Source: WTKD01 sp965243525
Lineage (GTDB): Bacteria > Spirochaetota > Spirochaetia > WTKD01
DNA length: 64,000 nt
NCBI GenBank assembly: GCA_965243525.1
Contig: OZ251568.1
Location: 186,001 to 250,000, forward strand
Direction: 5' to 3'
The notes beneath the pieces were generated by a model that was not told the origin of the DNA, searched no databases, and saw nothing but the letters and a program-made list of their open reading frames with translations. Positions 56,452 through 64,000 of the stretch are shown in pieces; the first letter of the stretch is position 1, and the number at the start of each line of letters is the position of its first letter. Both the position numbers and the translations under genes were made by a program.

Positions 56452-56523
56452 GCCAAAGTAGCTCAGGGGTAGAGCAGTTCACTCGTAATGATCAGGTCAT
56501 GGGTTCAATTCCCATCTTTGGCT
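56452..56523 (+). tRNA. tRNA-Thr, anticodon CGU
   Basis: A 72-nt cloverleaf. The acceptor stem is GCCAAAG/CTTTGGC, the D-arm GCTC...GAGC, the anticodon loop CTCGTAA (anticodon CGU, codon ACG), and the T-arm ATGGG-TTCAATT-CCCAT. The anticodon stem GTTCA/TGATC contains one T-T mismatch. The discriminator is T and CCA is not encoded. It reads codirectionally with the GLUG array that ends about 220 bp upstream. Confidence 0.92.
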
Positions 56524-56531
56524 GGTCTAGT

Positions 56532-56996
56532 TTAGCGGTTTTTTGAAACGAAGGAATTGAGTAAGGCTTCGCAGGTGCGGTATACCATGGTGAATACTTC
56601 TTCAAATCCATTCATCCCGCCATAATAGGGATCGGGAACATTCCCACTCCCCTTTGGATCATGATCCCGAAACAATTCCAGTTTTGCAGTCCCCTTGTTC
56701 AGGGCCTTCATAATCGCAAGATGTCCATGGTCCATCGCATAGATGTAATCATAGGTGTGAAAATCTTGACTTGAAAGCGCCCGGGAGGGATGAGAAAATG
56801 GAATGCCATGTGCAGCTGCTGTTTTTCGCATCCGGGTGTCTGCGTCCTCACCGGTATGCCATAAATGAGTACCGGCTGATTCAACAAAAAACAGTTGATC
56901 GACCGATGCTTTTTTCGCAAGATGTTCAAAGACCCGATGTGCAAGCGGGCTCCTGCATATGTTTCCGGTACAGACAAACAAAAGATTATGTTTCAT
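56532..56996 (-). CDS. low-molecular-weight protein-tyrosine-phosphatase family protein
   Basis: 154 residues. The N-terminal P-loop VCTGNICRSP carries the nucleophile Cys9 and Arg15 of the C-x5-R signature. The general-acid Asp lies in NVPDPYYGG near residue 125. Families of this type dephosphorylate phosphotyrosine in proteins or, in related branches, arsenate or small molecules; the DPYY form fits the protein phosphatases. Its ATG overlaps the stop of the upstream small gene by 4 nt. The 3' end converges on the tRNA-Thr gene. Confidence 0.92.
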   Translation of the reverse strand: MKHNLLFVCTGNICRSPLAHRVFEHLAKKASVDQLFFVESAGTHLWHTGEDADTRMRKTAAAHGIPFSHPSRALSSQDFHTYDYIYAMDHGHLAIMKALNKGTAKLELFRDHDPKGSGNVPDPYYGGMNGFEEVFTMVYRTCEALLNSFVSKNR

Positions 56997-57586
56997 CGTG
57001 TTCTCGCTAAAAAAATATGGAGCTGATCAATGCTAATGCTTACTACATTTCCGATGTTTGAAATGCTTATTCGTGGCGGTGCATCATCTGTCATCATAGC
57101 GTTGTCTGATTGATTGTCTCCTTGATCCATCAGATCTGTGGTATCTCTTCGATCTTGCATGGGTTCAGTATACGTTTTTTCTTCATATGTTATGCCTGTC
57201 TGTGGTTCATCAATCATGAAAGCTGCATCAAGAACAGCGCTGCTTCCTACGCTGGCAGGCAATTCCAAGGGTCGCCCTTGCAAATAATCTTGAAGCATAT
57301 CGGTTAGATCCAACAGCATCTGCTCACCTTCATATCGCAGCACAAACGTAGAACTTTCTTCTTGCACGCGTTGCAGACCTATGTCCTTTCCTGCAAAGGA
57401 GCGGAATGTATAATGCGGACGCCTACGCATCAGTTCGATCTTTTGTCCGGTGTATTCATGGCCATACAAGGCAGCTTCCCATTGCACCCCATGGGGTTGG
57501 GTTTCCAGTAAAAACAAAATCACTGTAATTATCTGCACTGCCATCGCAATTAAAGTTGTTCTAGCGCAGCTTGAAGAAATTTCCAC
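56993..57586 (-). CDS. membrane-anchored or secreted hypothetical protein
   Basis: 197 residues of no family I recognise. A hydrophobic N-terminal stretch (TTLIAMAVQIITVILFLLE) looks like a signal anchor. The rest is soluble: a segment with HEYTGQKIELMRRRPHYTFR, an acidic low-complexity part (MQDRRDTTDLMDQGDNQSDN), and a final beta-like tail. The longest start (57586) overlaps the pepD 3' end by 37 bp; the ATG at 57544 would avoid this but has no Shine-Dalgarno. The stop overlaps the start of the phosphatase gene, so the two are probably translated together. Confidence 0.65.
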   Translation of the reverse strand: MEISSSCARTTLIAMAVQIITVILFLLETQPHGVQWEAALYGHEYTGQKIELMRRRPHYTFRSFAGKDIGLQRVQEESSTFVLRYEGEQMLLDLTDMLQDYLQGRPLELPASVGSSAVLDAAFMIDEPQTGITYEEKTYTEPMQDRRDTTDLMDQGDNQSDNAMMTDDAPPRISISNIGNVVSISIDQLHIFLARTR

Positions 57587-58992
57587 ATACGCGCAATCGA
57601 TGAAATACTCACTCGTTCCTTAACAGAATGCACGTCTTCCATATCGGCACCAATCGAAACAACCTCAACATCAGGGTCTTTTTTTATAATCTCGCCACAT
57701 TCAAGTCCCGCATGGATGACCTCTGTGAACGGCTTGCGGTGATCGAAGAGTTTTTCATACGTCGAGACAAGATGCCGCACAAGGTCATCTTTTTTCTGAG
57801 GAGGCCACGAAGCATAGCGTGCACTGGTTTCTACGGTTCCGCCAAATATGTGGAATCCCGTCTCAGTTTTTTCTGTATAATAATCAAGTGCATGCTCGAA
57901 CAAGGATCGCTGACTGGTGAGCACTTCACATGCAGCATCAGTAAGTCTGACACAGGCAATATTGGCTGAGCTTTCAACAACACCAGAAAAATGTCTGCTA
58001 AATGCCAAGACACCGCAAGGCAGGATGTTCAGCAAGGCGATGATTCGTTGTGTGGAAGCGGGTTTCAGCGCCTTTTCAGGAGTCGAAACTTCTTGAAAAG
58101 AAATCTGCAGATTTGGTTCAAGGCTTGCATATTCATCTCTAAGCTGCCCAGCAAATGCATCAACCAATGAAACATCAATCTCAACTGTACTGGTTATCAC
58201 CGCCGAAGCATGGCTTGGAATGACATTTGAGCGCATACCACCGCAGTCCAGCGAGGCAAGTTGAAGCTCTGCATGCTGCGAAAGATGATGGAATACTCGT
58301 GCAAATAGCACAACGCTGTTGGCACGACCTTCATGAATTTTGACCCCTGAATGGCCACCTTGCAACCCTGAAATAACAATCTTATAGGCCTTGTTTTCAC
58401 GAGGTGCTTCTTCGTATGAAATCGGCAGACTTCCCCGGGTTTCGTTCCCTCCGGCGGCTGAAATCGTGAATACCCCTTCGTCTTCTGAATCGATGTTTAT
58501 CATACGTTTTGCACTGATCAAGCGAATATCGAATTCTCGTGCACCGACAAGTCCTATTTCTTCATCAACGGTAAACAATGCCTCAATGGGCGGATGAGAA
58601 GATGAACTCGCCAAAACCGAAAGAATAAGCGCAACCCCTACCCCATCATCACCGCCAAGGCTGCTGTTCCGTGCACGCACCCAATCACCATCAATAACAG
58701 GAATTGGAGGATCGCACAACATATCCTTTCCAGAATCGGGAACCGCTTCACAGACCATATCAAGATGTGCTTGCAACAAAATCGGTTCGATCTTTTTGTT
58801 CGTTCCTGGCTTGTATACGACAATGTTTCCACTCGCATCTTCTTTGTAGGCATATCCATGTTCCTTTGCAAAAGCGCGAATGTATTCGCAGATCGCATCA
58901 AGGTGTCGTGAACACCGCGGAATTGCGGTAATTTCAGAAAAATATTTCCAAACTATCTGAGGTTCTAACTGGGTAATTGACTGTGCATCCAT
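57550..58992 (-). CDS. pepD: PepD-type beta-Ala-His dipeptidase (aminoacyl-histidine dipeptidase)
   Basis: 480 residues of the M20C metallopeptidase family, which cleaves Xaa-His and other dipeptides in the cytosol. Zinc-ligand motifs are clear: LQAHLDMVCE, GGDDGVGVALILS, and the DEEIGLVGAREFD catalytic Glu region. The lid domain (GGHSGVKIHEGRANSVVLFA) and a C-terminal HAGLECGEI ligand motif follow. The start at 58992 gives MDAQSITQLEPQIVWKYF. It is the first gene of a short minus-strand group with the hypothetical and phosphatase genes and diverges from ilvC across 185 bp. Confidence 0.94.
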   Translation of the reverse strand: MDAQSITQLEPQIVWKYFSEITAIPRCSRHLDAICEYIRAFAKEHGYAYKEDASGNIVVYKPGTNKKIEPILLQAHLDMVCEAVPDSGKDMLCDPPIPVIDGDWVRARNSSLGGDDGVGVALILSVLASSSSHPPIEALFTVDEEIGLVGAREFDIRLISAKRMINIDSEDEGVFTISAAGGNETRGSLPISYEEAPRENKAYKIVISGLQGGHSGVKIHEGRANSVVLFARVFHHLSQHAELQLASLDCGGMRSNVIPSHASAVITSTVEIDVSLVDAFAGQLRDEYASLEPNLQISFQEVSTPEKALKPASTQRIIALLNILPCGVLAFSRHFSGVVESSANIACVRLTDAACEVLTSQRSLFEHALDYYTEKTETGFHIFGGTVETSARYASWPPQKKDDLVRHLVSTYEKLFDHRKPFTEVIHAGLECGEIIKKDPDVEVVSIGADMEDVHSVKERVSISSIARMWKFLQAALEQL

Positions 58993-59177
58993 GCTATACA
59001 GTCTATATAATCAAGCATGCGACAACAAGCACCAAAATGCTCAAAAACAGTAAGGTTTCATTCTGCGTATTCCCATTTTGGATATGCAAGAATCATCAAC
59101 CGCACAATATAAACAGCATAAAACCGTGCTAGACGGGTGCTGATTATCACGATAAACTAAAACTTATAGGAGTAATC

Positions 59178-60641
59178 ATGTTAGATTTTGCAAGCAAACA
59201 TTTTGAAGTTGAAGAGATACAGTTAGCTGATACATCAGAAAAAATTGTTCGTGGCGGCAGGCATTTGTTCACAAAACTGCCTGATGCATTTGATGGAATA
59301 AGGCAGATCGCAGTCATTGGATGGGGATCACAGGGCCCAGCGCAAGCGCAAAACCTTCGGGATTCTCTGAAAGACAGCACTATCAACGTTGTTGTGGGAC
59401 TCAGAGCAGGTTCACGTTCATGGAACGATGCACAAGCCTCGGGATTCTCCGAAACAGATGGCAGCCTTCTTGAAATGTTCGATGCAATTCGATCCAGCGA
59501 TTTGGTCATCCTTCTAATTTCTGATGCAGCACAAGCAGCGCTTTATCAAGAGATATTTGCTGAGATGAAACATGGTGCAACGCTGGGACTTTCACACGGC
59601 TTTCTCCTTGGTTATCTCAAAAGCAAAAACGAATATTTTCCACCGCATATCAATGTTATTGGCGTCTGTCCAAAGGGCATGGGTCCTTCGGTTCGTCGAC
59701 TCTATGAACAGGGAAGAACCACCGATGGTGCCGGAATCAACACCAGTTTTGCAGTTGAACAAGATATCAATGGAAAAGCAACCGATTATGCACTTGGATG
59801 GTCGATTGGATTGGGAGCACCCTTTTCATTCAAGACAACGCTTGAAACGGAATATCGTTCTGACATTTTTGGTGAACGCGGCATCCTTCTTGGTGCAGTT
59901 CATGGAATAATCGAGGCCCTCTACCGATATTACACCACTCGCGGTGAATCACCAGAAGATGCTTTTCTGCACACAGCAGAAGCTATTACTGGACCAATTT
60001 CGCAAACCATAGCGAAAAAGGGTATTTTCAATGTATACGAGGTCTTGAATGATGCGGAGAAGAAAACCTTCACAGAGGTATACAACGCCGCGTATACTCC
60101 GTTTAAAGCGGTGCTCGCTGAGATATACGATGAGGTCTATCTTGGCAACGAAATCAAATCGGTTATCGCCGCACAAGAACGCTTTGATCGCTTCCCTATG
60201 CCAAGCATTGAGGATACTGCGATGTGGGCAATTGGAAAAAAAGTTCGTTCACAGCGTTCGCTCACAGCTTCTCCAGTGCATGCACATACCGCTGCAGTAT
60301 ACATCGCCTGTATGATGGCACAAATTGATCTCTTGCGCGAAAAGGGGCATTGCTATTCCGAAGTGGTGAATGAATCGGTAATTGAAGCCGTGGATTCACT
60401 CAATCCATATATGCATTTCAAAGGGGTAAGTTATATGATTGATAACTGTTCAACGACGGCGCGTCTCGGTGCACGCAAATGGGCTCCCTTGTTTGATTAT
60501 GCGCTGTATCAGCGAGTGCTCATCGAAAAACCACATCACAGCGATGAAAACCATATCGATGCATTTATTTCGCATCCTATCCACCAGGTGATCGATACCC
60601 TCTTGCAGTATCGCCCTAAAGTAGATATCTTTGTCAAATAG
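59178..60641 (+). CDS. ilvC: ketol-acid reductoisomerase, class II
   Basis: 487 residues, the long form found in enterobacteria and plants. It converts acetolactate to dihydroxyisovalerate in branched-chain amino-acid synthesis, using NADPH. The Rossmann motif is IAVIGWGSQGPAQAQNL, followed by ISDAAQAALYQEIFAEMKHG, the LSHGFLLGYL and CPKGMGPSVRRLYEQG segments, and acidic metal-binding residues in the duplicated C-terminal domain. AGGAG lies 5 nt before the ATG; a weak TAGACG-17-TAAACT promoter (59130-59158) is close upstream. No ilvBN, ilvD or leu gene is near, so it stands alone here. Confidence 0.96.
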   Translation: MLDFASKHFEVEEIQLADTSEKIVRGGRHLFTKLPDAFDGIRQIAVIGWGSQGPAQAQNLRDSLKDSTINVVVGLRAGSRSWNDAQASGFSETDGSLLEMFDAIRSSDLVILLISDAAQAALYQEIFAEMKHGATLGLSHGFLLGYLKSKNEYFPPHINVIGVCPKGMGPSVRRLYEQGRTTDGAGINTSFAVEQDINGKATDYALGWSIGLGAPFSFKTTLETEYRSDIFGERGILLGAVHGIIEALYRYYTTRGESPEDAFLHTAEAITGPISQTIAKKGIFNVYEVLNDAEKKTFTEVYNAAYTPFKAVLAEIYDEVYLGNEIKSVIAAQERFDRFPMPSIEDTAMWAIGKKVRSQRSLTASPVHAHTAAVYIACMMAQIDLLREKGHCYSEVVNESVIEAVDSLNPYMHFKGVSYMIDNCSTTARLGARKWAPLFDYALYQRVLIEKPHHSDENHIDAFISHPIHQVIDTLLQYRPKVDIFVK

Positions 60642-60645
60642 ACCT

Positions 60646-61290
60646 ATGCAGATTCGATCATTTACATTCAACGATTGGCAAGAAAACACCTTTGTGCTCT
60701 ATGATGAGGAAAAACGTGGCTGCATCCTTGACCCAGGATGCCTCTCTCCTGACGAGGAATCAGCCTTGTTTTCTTTTATTCAGCAAGAACAGATCACCAT
60801 TGAAAAGATCTTGATTACCCATGCACACCACGACCATATCTTTGGACTATCAGAAGCGCTCACGCGCCACCCGGTCAAAGTCTATGGTCATCGGGATGAT
60901 CTACAGGTTCTTGCACTCTTTCCAAAAATCATGGAAGTCTATGGAGTGACCATAACAAAATATCCGCCGACCACCTTTGATGTCTATCTCAACGATGGGG
61001 ATACCGTAGAGGTCGGATCGCTTTCCTTGCAGGTTCTGCATACGCCGGGGCATTCTCCTGGTTCCATCTCCTTCTATTCTGAAGCTGATCGTACCGTATT
61101 CACTGGTGATATTCTCTTCACCAATAGTCTTGGAAGAACCGATATTGCCTTCGGTGATTACGACGTCTTGCTGGGCTCAATCAAACGACTCTGCGATACG
61201 CTTCCTCCAGAAACCATCTACCTTCCTGGACACGGCGAGGGACGAAGTCTAGCAGAAGAACGTAGCGAAAACCCTTATCTCCAGTTTTGA
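60646..61290 (+). CDS. MBL-fold metallohydrolase (glyoxalase II-like)
   Basis: About 214 residues. It has the metallo-beta-lactamase zinc signature THAHHDHIFG, then TPGHSPGSISFY, FTGDILFTNSLGRTD and the closing LPGHGEG histidine. The layout fits the small GloB-like/YcbL hydrolases that act on thioesters such as lactoylglutathione or bacillithiol adducts; the substrate is uncertain. The ATG at 60646 (MQIRSFTFNDWQENTFVL) fits family N-termini. A TTG at 60631 would start inside the ilvC stop region. The gene is probably cotranscribed with ilvC (4-nt gap). Confidence 0.9.
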   Translation: MQIRSFTFNDWQENTFVLYDEEKRGCILDPGCLSPDEESALFSFIQQEQITIEKILITHAHHDHIFGLSEALTRHPVKVYGHRDDLQVLALFPKIMEVYGVTITKYPPTTFDVYLNDGDTVEVGSLSLQVLHTPGHSPGSISFYSEADRTVFTGDILFTNSLGRTDIAFGDYDVLLGSIKRLCDTLPPETIYLPGHGEGRSLAEERSENPYLQF

Positions 61291-61412
61291 TCTTCTAACC
61301 TTTTATGCAAACATTCGATATGGGAACCGACTAGTAGCATCATAAGGCAAGCGGAAAGAAGGACACTTTGCACATAGCGGCATCCGTCCCTATTTCCGCT
61401 GATATATACTTA

Positions 61413-61424
61413 GACGTGCACGTC
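61413..61424. repeat. 12-bp perfect palindrome
   Basis: GACGTGCACGTC lies two bases beyond the stop codon of the minus-strand lipoprotein gene. Farther out, GCGGAAA...TTTCCGC (61350-61400) could form a longer hairpin between the convergent genes, but there is no T-run. Confidence 0.5.
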
Positions 61425-61426
61425 TC

Positions 61427-62545
61427 CTATCTTTCACTCAACACTTCACCGAACGGCGTATCGTATCCAGCATAATCTTCCACATATTGCAGTATAGTTG
61501 TGCCTATCTCATCGGCATTATTCTTATGACGTACCAAAAGATCGACAACACCAGCGGCACCACGCAAATGCGCTCCTGCGAGAAGCCCTGACATGGTTAC
61601 GATCACCTCGTTCTTTCGACCTCCTGGAGGGGGGCTAATCGGTGGGATGCACTGATCCCAAAACAAGGATGTTCCCAGATAATTCTTGATTGTTTTTCCC
61701 TCGGCAGCAAGCTGAGTCACGATGTTATTGTATTTAAATTGAAAATGATCCTTGGCAATAAAATCCTGCTTGGTGGGATCTTTAAAATCATCCATTGAAT
61801 AGATACCGTGCTTTCCCGTGAAAACACCACCCCAGGTGTTGACATCTGTCACGTGCACCCTTCCATCTGGAAAATCCATGACCTTATCCCGAACACCATG
61901 CGCCCAGTTTGAATCATCCACGTCGACATAGTATTCCTTCAAGCCAGTGTCATCATAATGCGTATAATACCCAAGCACCCAAAGATCCTGTTCGCTAAAC
62001 TGGTATCCCACAAACCCGATGAAATTTATCACTGAATACTGCATGGTAATGAATGTATCATAGGTGGCAGTATCTGGATTGTACAGATCATCCACTCCGA
62101 TCTTTTCAAAATATTTTTTTATCGAAGTCGTTTCAATAAGCGGATGTCCATTGTCATCGCGAACAACCCTTCCCGGAATCAAGGCACCTGTGGCGTCAGT
62201 CTCAACCTTTTGATAGGACATAGCCAAGGGATTGTTGTAATTATCTTTGTAGTATTGTGCCTGTGTCGGGTCTATTGAGGACTCAAAGGTGCGTAAAGCA
62301 GTAAGGAAATCTTCATAGCTTCCCTTCGAGGCCTGTCCTCCATGTCCTGACAGCATGGTAATGACGTTTTCCCTCTTCAAATATTCTTGCGAGTATGATT
62401 GAATCCCATCTAATCCTGCCTTCACTCCCAGAGATTGAGAATGAGCAAACTCTGTCCTTGCAGACATATTTCCAAACTGCAACCCATTGCAAGCACTCAG
62501 CACGAAAATCACCACACTTATACATCCTAGATGAAACAGCTTCAT
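61427..62545 (-). CDS. lipoprotein with lysozyme/transglycosylase-like features
   Basis: 372 residues. The signal peptide ends in FVLSAC (Cys19). The mature part has ITMLSGHGGQASKGSYEDFL and TALRTFESSIDP (a possible catalytic Glu), FVGYQFSEQDLWVLGYY, GVFTGKHGIYSMDDFKD, and near the end TMSGLLAGAHLRGAAGVVDL. This order resembles lysozyme-like proteins seen in phage tails, T6SS effectors and EF-hand lipoproteins, where an ESxxD...YQFGE pattern and a SGLLAAAHLxGAGGV tail occur. I infer a peptidoglycan-cleaving or binding function. The NagZ-like gene lies 127 bp upstream on the same strand, in line with wall turnover. GGAGGAT precedes the ATG, and three AACTAT repeats lie in its AT-rich promoter region (62560-62610). 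Confidence 0.6.
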   Translation of the reverse strand: MKLFHLGCISVVIFVLSACNGLQFGNMSARTEFAHSQSLGVKAGLDGIQSYSQEYLKRENVITMLSGHGGQASKGSYEDFLTALRTFESSIDPTQAQYYKDNYNNPLAMSYQKVETDATGALIPGRVVRDDNGHPLIETTSIKKYFEKIGVDDLYNPDTATYDTFITMQYSVINFIGFVGYQFSEQDLWVLGYYTHYDDTGLKEYYVDVDDSNWAHGVRDKVMDFPDGRVHVTDVNTWGGVFTGKHGIYSMDDFKDPTKQDFIAKDHFQFKYNNIVTQLAAEGKTIKNYLGTSLFWDQCIPPISPPPGGRKNEVIVTMSGLLAGAHLRGAAGVVDLLVRHKNNADEIGTTILQYVEDYAGYDTPFGEVLSER

Positions 62546-62672
62546 AGTAAAATCCTCCGTAAATATAGTTATTTCTATTTAAAATAGTTACTTTTAGTAT
62601 AGTTCAACAATTCCCTGCGGACAAGGTTTGATTTCACATTGGTTTTTGAGGGCTATACTAGCCTTAGTCTAT

Positions 62673-64000
62673 TCAGTCGCGGACAGATTCTGCAGCGGCG
62701 ATGGCTGCACAGGTTCGACTGCTATTGGAGCAAATCCAAGGAACACCTTTAGGATACTTCCTATGTGCATAGACACCACATAGTTCCACCACAACCATCT
62801 TGCCTGCATGCTTATCGAAAAGATCTTGTATCAATACCGATTGCTCTTGCCCCGCGAAGTCTTCACCAGGAAGGGGATAGTCTTCCCGTACAACAAGCAG
62901 AACATCTGCATTCGACAGACTTTGTTCTGTCTGCGGTTCTTTGAGCTCTTCAAAAGAGATAAACTGCACCCTATCGCCTAGATCAGCGAGTCTTTCGCGA
63001 AAGCTGTCAAAGGCTGGTTTTTCTTGATTGGGGCCTATACCACGAGGATTCATCAATCGTTGATAATTTTTGCGCGGACTTGTATTCAGGCAAACAATAC
63101 TCTGTTTAGAAGAAAAACGAGGCATCTTTTTATGTGAAAACTGCAGACATGCCCTCGCAAGATCGATTTCGTAGCTATCAAATTCTGCACGCTGTTCTTC
63201 TGTCAGGGCTGCACCACGAATCTGCATGATGTTGAGTTTGAGGTCAAGAATACGTAGAAGTTTGGCGTCTACCTCCGTTTCAGAAATTCTGCCATCTTGC
63301 ACTGCCTTCTTTACGTGTTCGAGTGATTGCAACTGCTTTTCAAGATAATGCTCATCGTGGTCGTAATGTTCCTCAGAAAGCATAACAATATCAACCCCTG
63401 CCTTGAGTGCCATCACAGTGGATTCTGCAGGATCGTATTTCTTCCGAATTGCTCCCATGTTCATGCTATCCGAGAGAATTACCCCCTTGAAATCCATTGT
63501 TTTGCGGAGTATGTCATGGAGAATGATCTTTGAAAGTGTGGCTGGATGCTGAGCATCTATGCGAGGATAGACAATATGCGTCGTCATCACAATATCAACA
63601 CCAGCTGCAATACCCGCCACATAGGGAAGCAGGTCTTCCTTGAGCAATCTATCCATGGTTTTGTCCACCCTCGGAAGTTCCCGATGGGTGTCTTGTTCTG
63701 TCGCACCGTGACCAGGAAAATGCTTGATCGTCGTCACGATGCCGGTTTTCTTTGCTCCTTGAATCGCCGCCGCCACATAAGATGCAACCTGTTTAGGATC
63801 CTCACCAAAGGATCGCGTGCCGATAATCGGTGATTCCGGGTGAAAATTCACATCGGCACAAGGAGCAAGCAATGTATTATATCCCACAGAGAGCATTTCT
63901 TGCCCAAAAATACGGTACATCTCTTGAATTCGCTCAGGATCTCCCAAGGCGCCGAGTGCGAGGTTTCCCGGACCTGGGTGTGAATCTGGTATCAGGACTC
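62673..64000 (-). CDS. GH3 beta-N-acetylhexosaminidase (NagZ-like), 5' end cut by window edge
   Basis: Glycoside hydrolase family 3 enzyme that removes N-acetylglucosamine from wall fragments or chitooligosaccharides. The frame remains open to the right edge (reading DSHPGPGNLALGALGDPERI), so a TTG at 63947 is not the start. Visible motifs are APCADVN, IIGTRSFGEDP, the KHFPGHGATEQDTHRELP signature with the general-acid His of NagZ-type enzymes, and FKGVILSDSMNMGAI with the nucleophile Asp. The extra C-terminal domain after about residue 300 (ADVLLVVREDYPLPGE) suggests the longer GH3 form rather than minimal NagZ. Confidence 0.9.
   Translation of the reverse strand, partial: VLIPDSHPGPGNLALGALGDPERIQEMYRIFGQEMLSVGYNTLLAPCADVNFHPESPIIGTRSFGEDPKQVASYVAAAIQGAKKTGIVTTIKHFPGHGATEQDTHRELPRVDKTMDRLLKEDLLPYVAGIAAGVDIVMTTHIVYPRIDAQHPATLSKIILHDILRKTMDFKGVILSDSMNMGAIRKKYDPAESTVMALKAGVDIVMLSEEHYDHDEHYLEKQLQSLEHVKKAVQDGRISETEVDAKLLRILDLKLNIMQIRGAALTEEQRAEFDSYEIDLARACLQFSHKKMPRFSSKQSIVCLNTSPRKNYQRLMNPRGIGPNQEKPAFDSFRERLADLGDRVQFISFEELKEPQTEQSLSNADVLLVVREDYPLPGEDFAGQEQSVLIQDLFDKHAGKMVVVELCGVYAHRKYPKGVPWICSNSSRTCAAIAAAESVRD

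Overview
The window looks like chromosomal DNA of a spirochaete (Treponema/Spirochaeta-like, moderately low GC). The clues are the long colinear run lptF/G - dut - pnp - rpsO - truB - rbfA - infB - nusA and the skp - bamA - tamB cluster, the many lipoproteins with relaxed lipoboxes (F/L-x-S/A/G-Cys), two adjacent signal-peptidase-I genes, and the absence of any phage or IS element. The genus cannot be fixed from sequence reading alone.

Region 1 (1-18906, minus strand) is one nearly gapless block of cell-envelope and information-processing genes. In transcription order it reads: tamB-like, bamA, skp/ompH, mutS, comF, nusA, infB, rbfA, truB, rpsO, pnp, dut, then two LptF/LptG permeases, the last of which runs off the left edge. 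Region 2 (19024-20279, plus strand) holds tmk and a conserved secreted protein.

Region 3 (20411-32996, minus strand) is an array of seven paralogous lipoproteins built from GLUG repeats. Each has its own promoter and hairpin terminator. One (22078-23450) is frameshifted just after the lipobox. Region 4 (33116-41940) is a core block: tmRNA (minus), a SuhB-family phosphatase and smpB (minus), and a PEGA/FGE-domain membrane protein (minus); then on the plus strand lepB, a lepB-like pseudoenzyme, yebC, ruvC-ruvA-ruvB and queA. Region 5 (42094-56292, plus strand) is a second array of seven GLUG lipoproteins, pointing away from the first. The two arrays therefore flank the ssrA/smpB/ruv/lep core block, giving 14 paralogues in about 27 kb. 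Repeat number varies from 4 to 17 per gene. The plus-strand spacers are near-identical modules, and blocks of about 150 bp are identical between genes. The first gene of this array is frameshifted inside its signal peptide.

Region 6 (56415-64000) holds tRNA-Thr(CGU), a low-molecular-weight protein phosphatase with a small membrane-anchored protein (minus), a PepD-type dipeptidase (minus), an isolated ilvC and an MBL-fold hydrolase (plus), a lipoprotein with lysozyme-like features (minus), and an NagZ-like GH3 enzyme cut by the right edge (minus).

The most unusual content is the pair of diverging GLUG lipoprotein arrays. They look like a recombining surface-protein repertoire with individual promoters. 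In one array the promoters carry a palindrome between -35 and -10, and two copies are disrupted only at the N-terminus. Other points are a signal-peptidase paralogue without the catalytic Ser/Lys dyad, and several core genes whose apparent -10 boxes lie 5-6 nt from the start codon, which suggests leaderless mRNAs.
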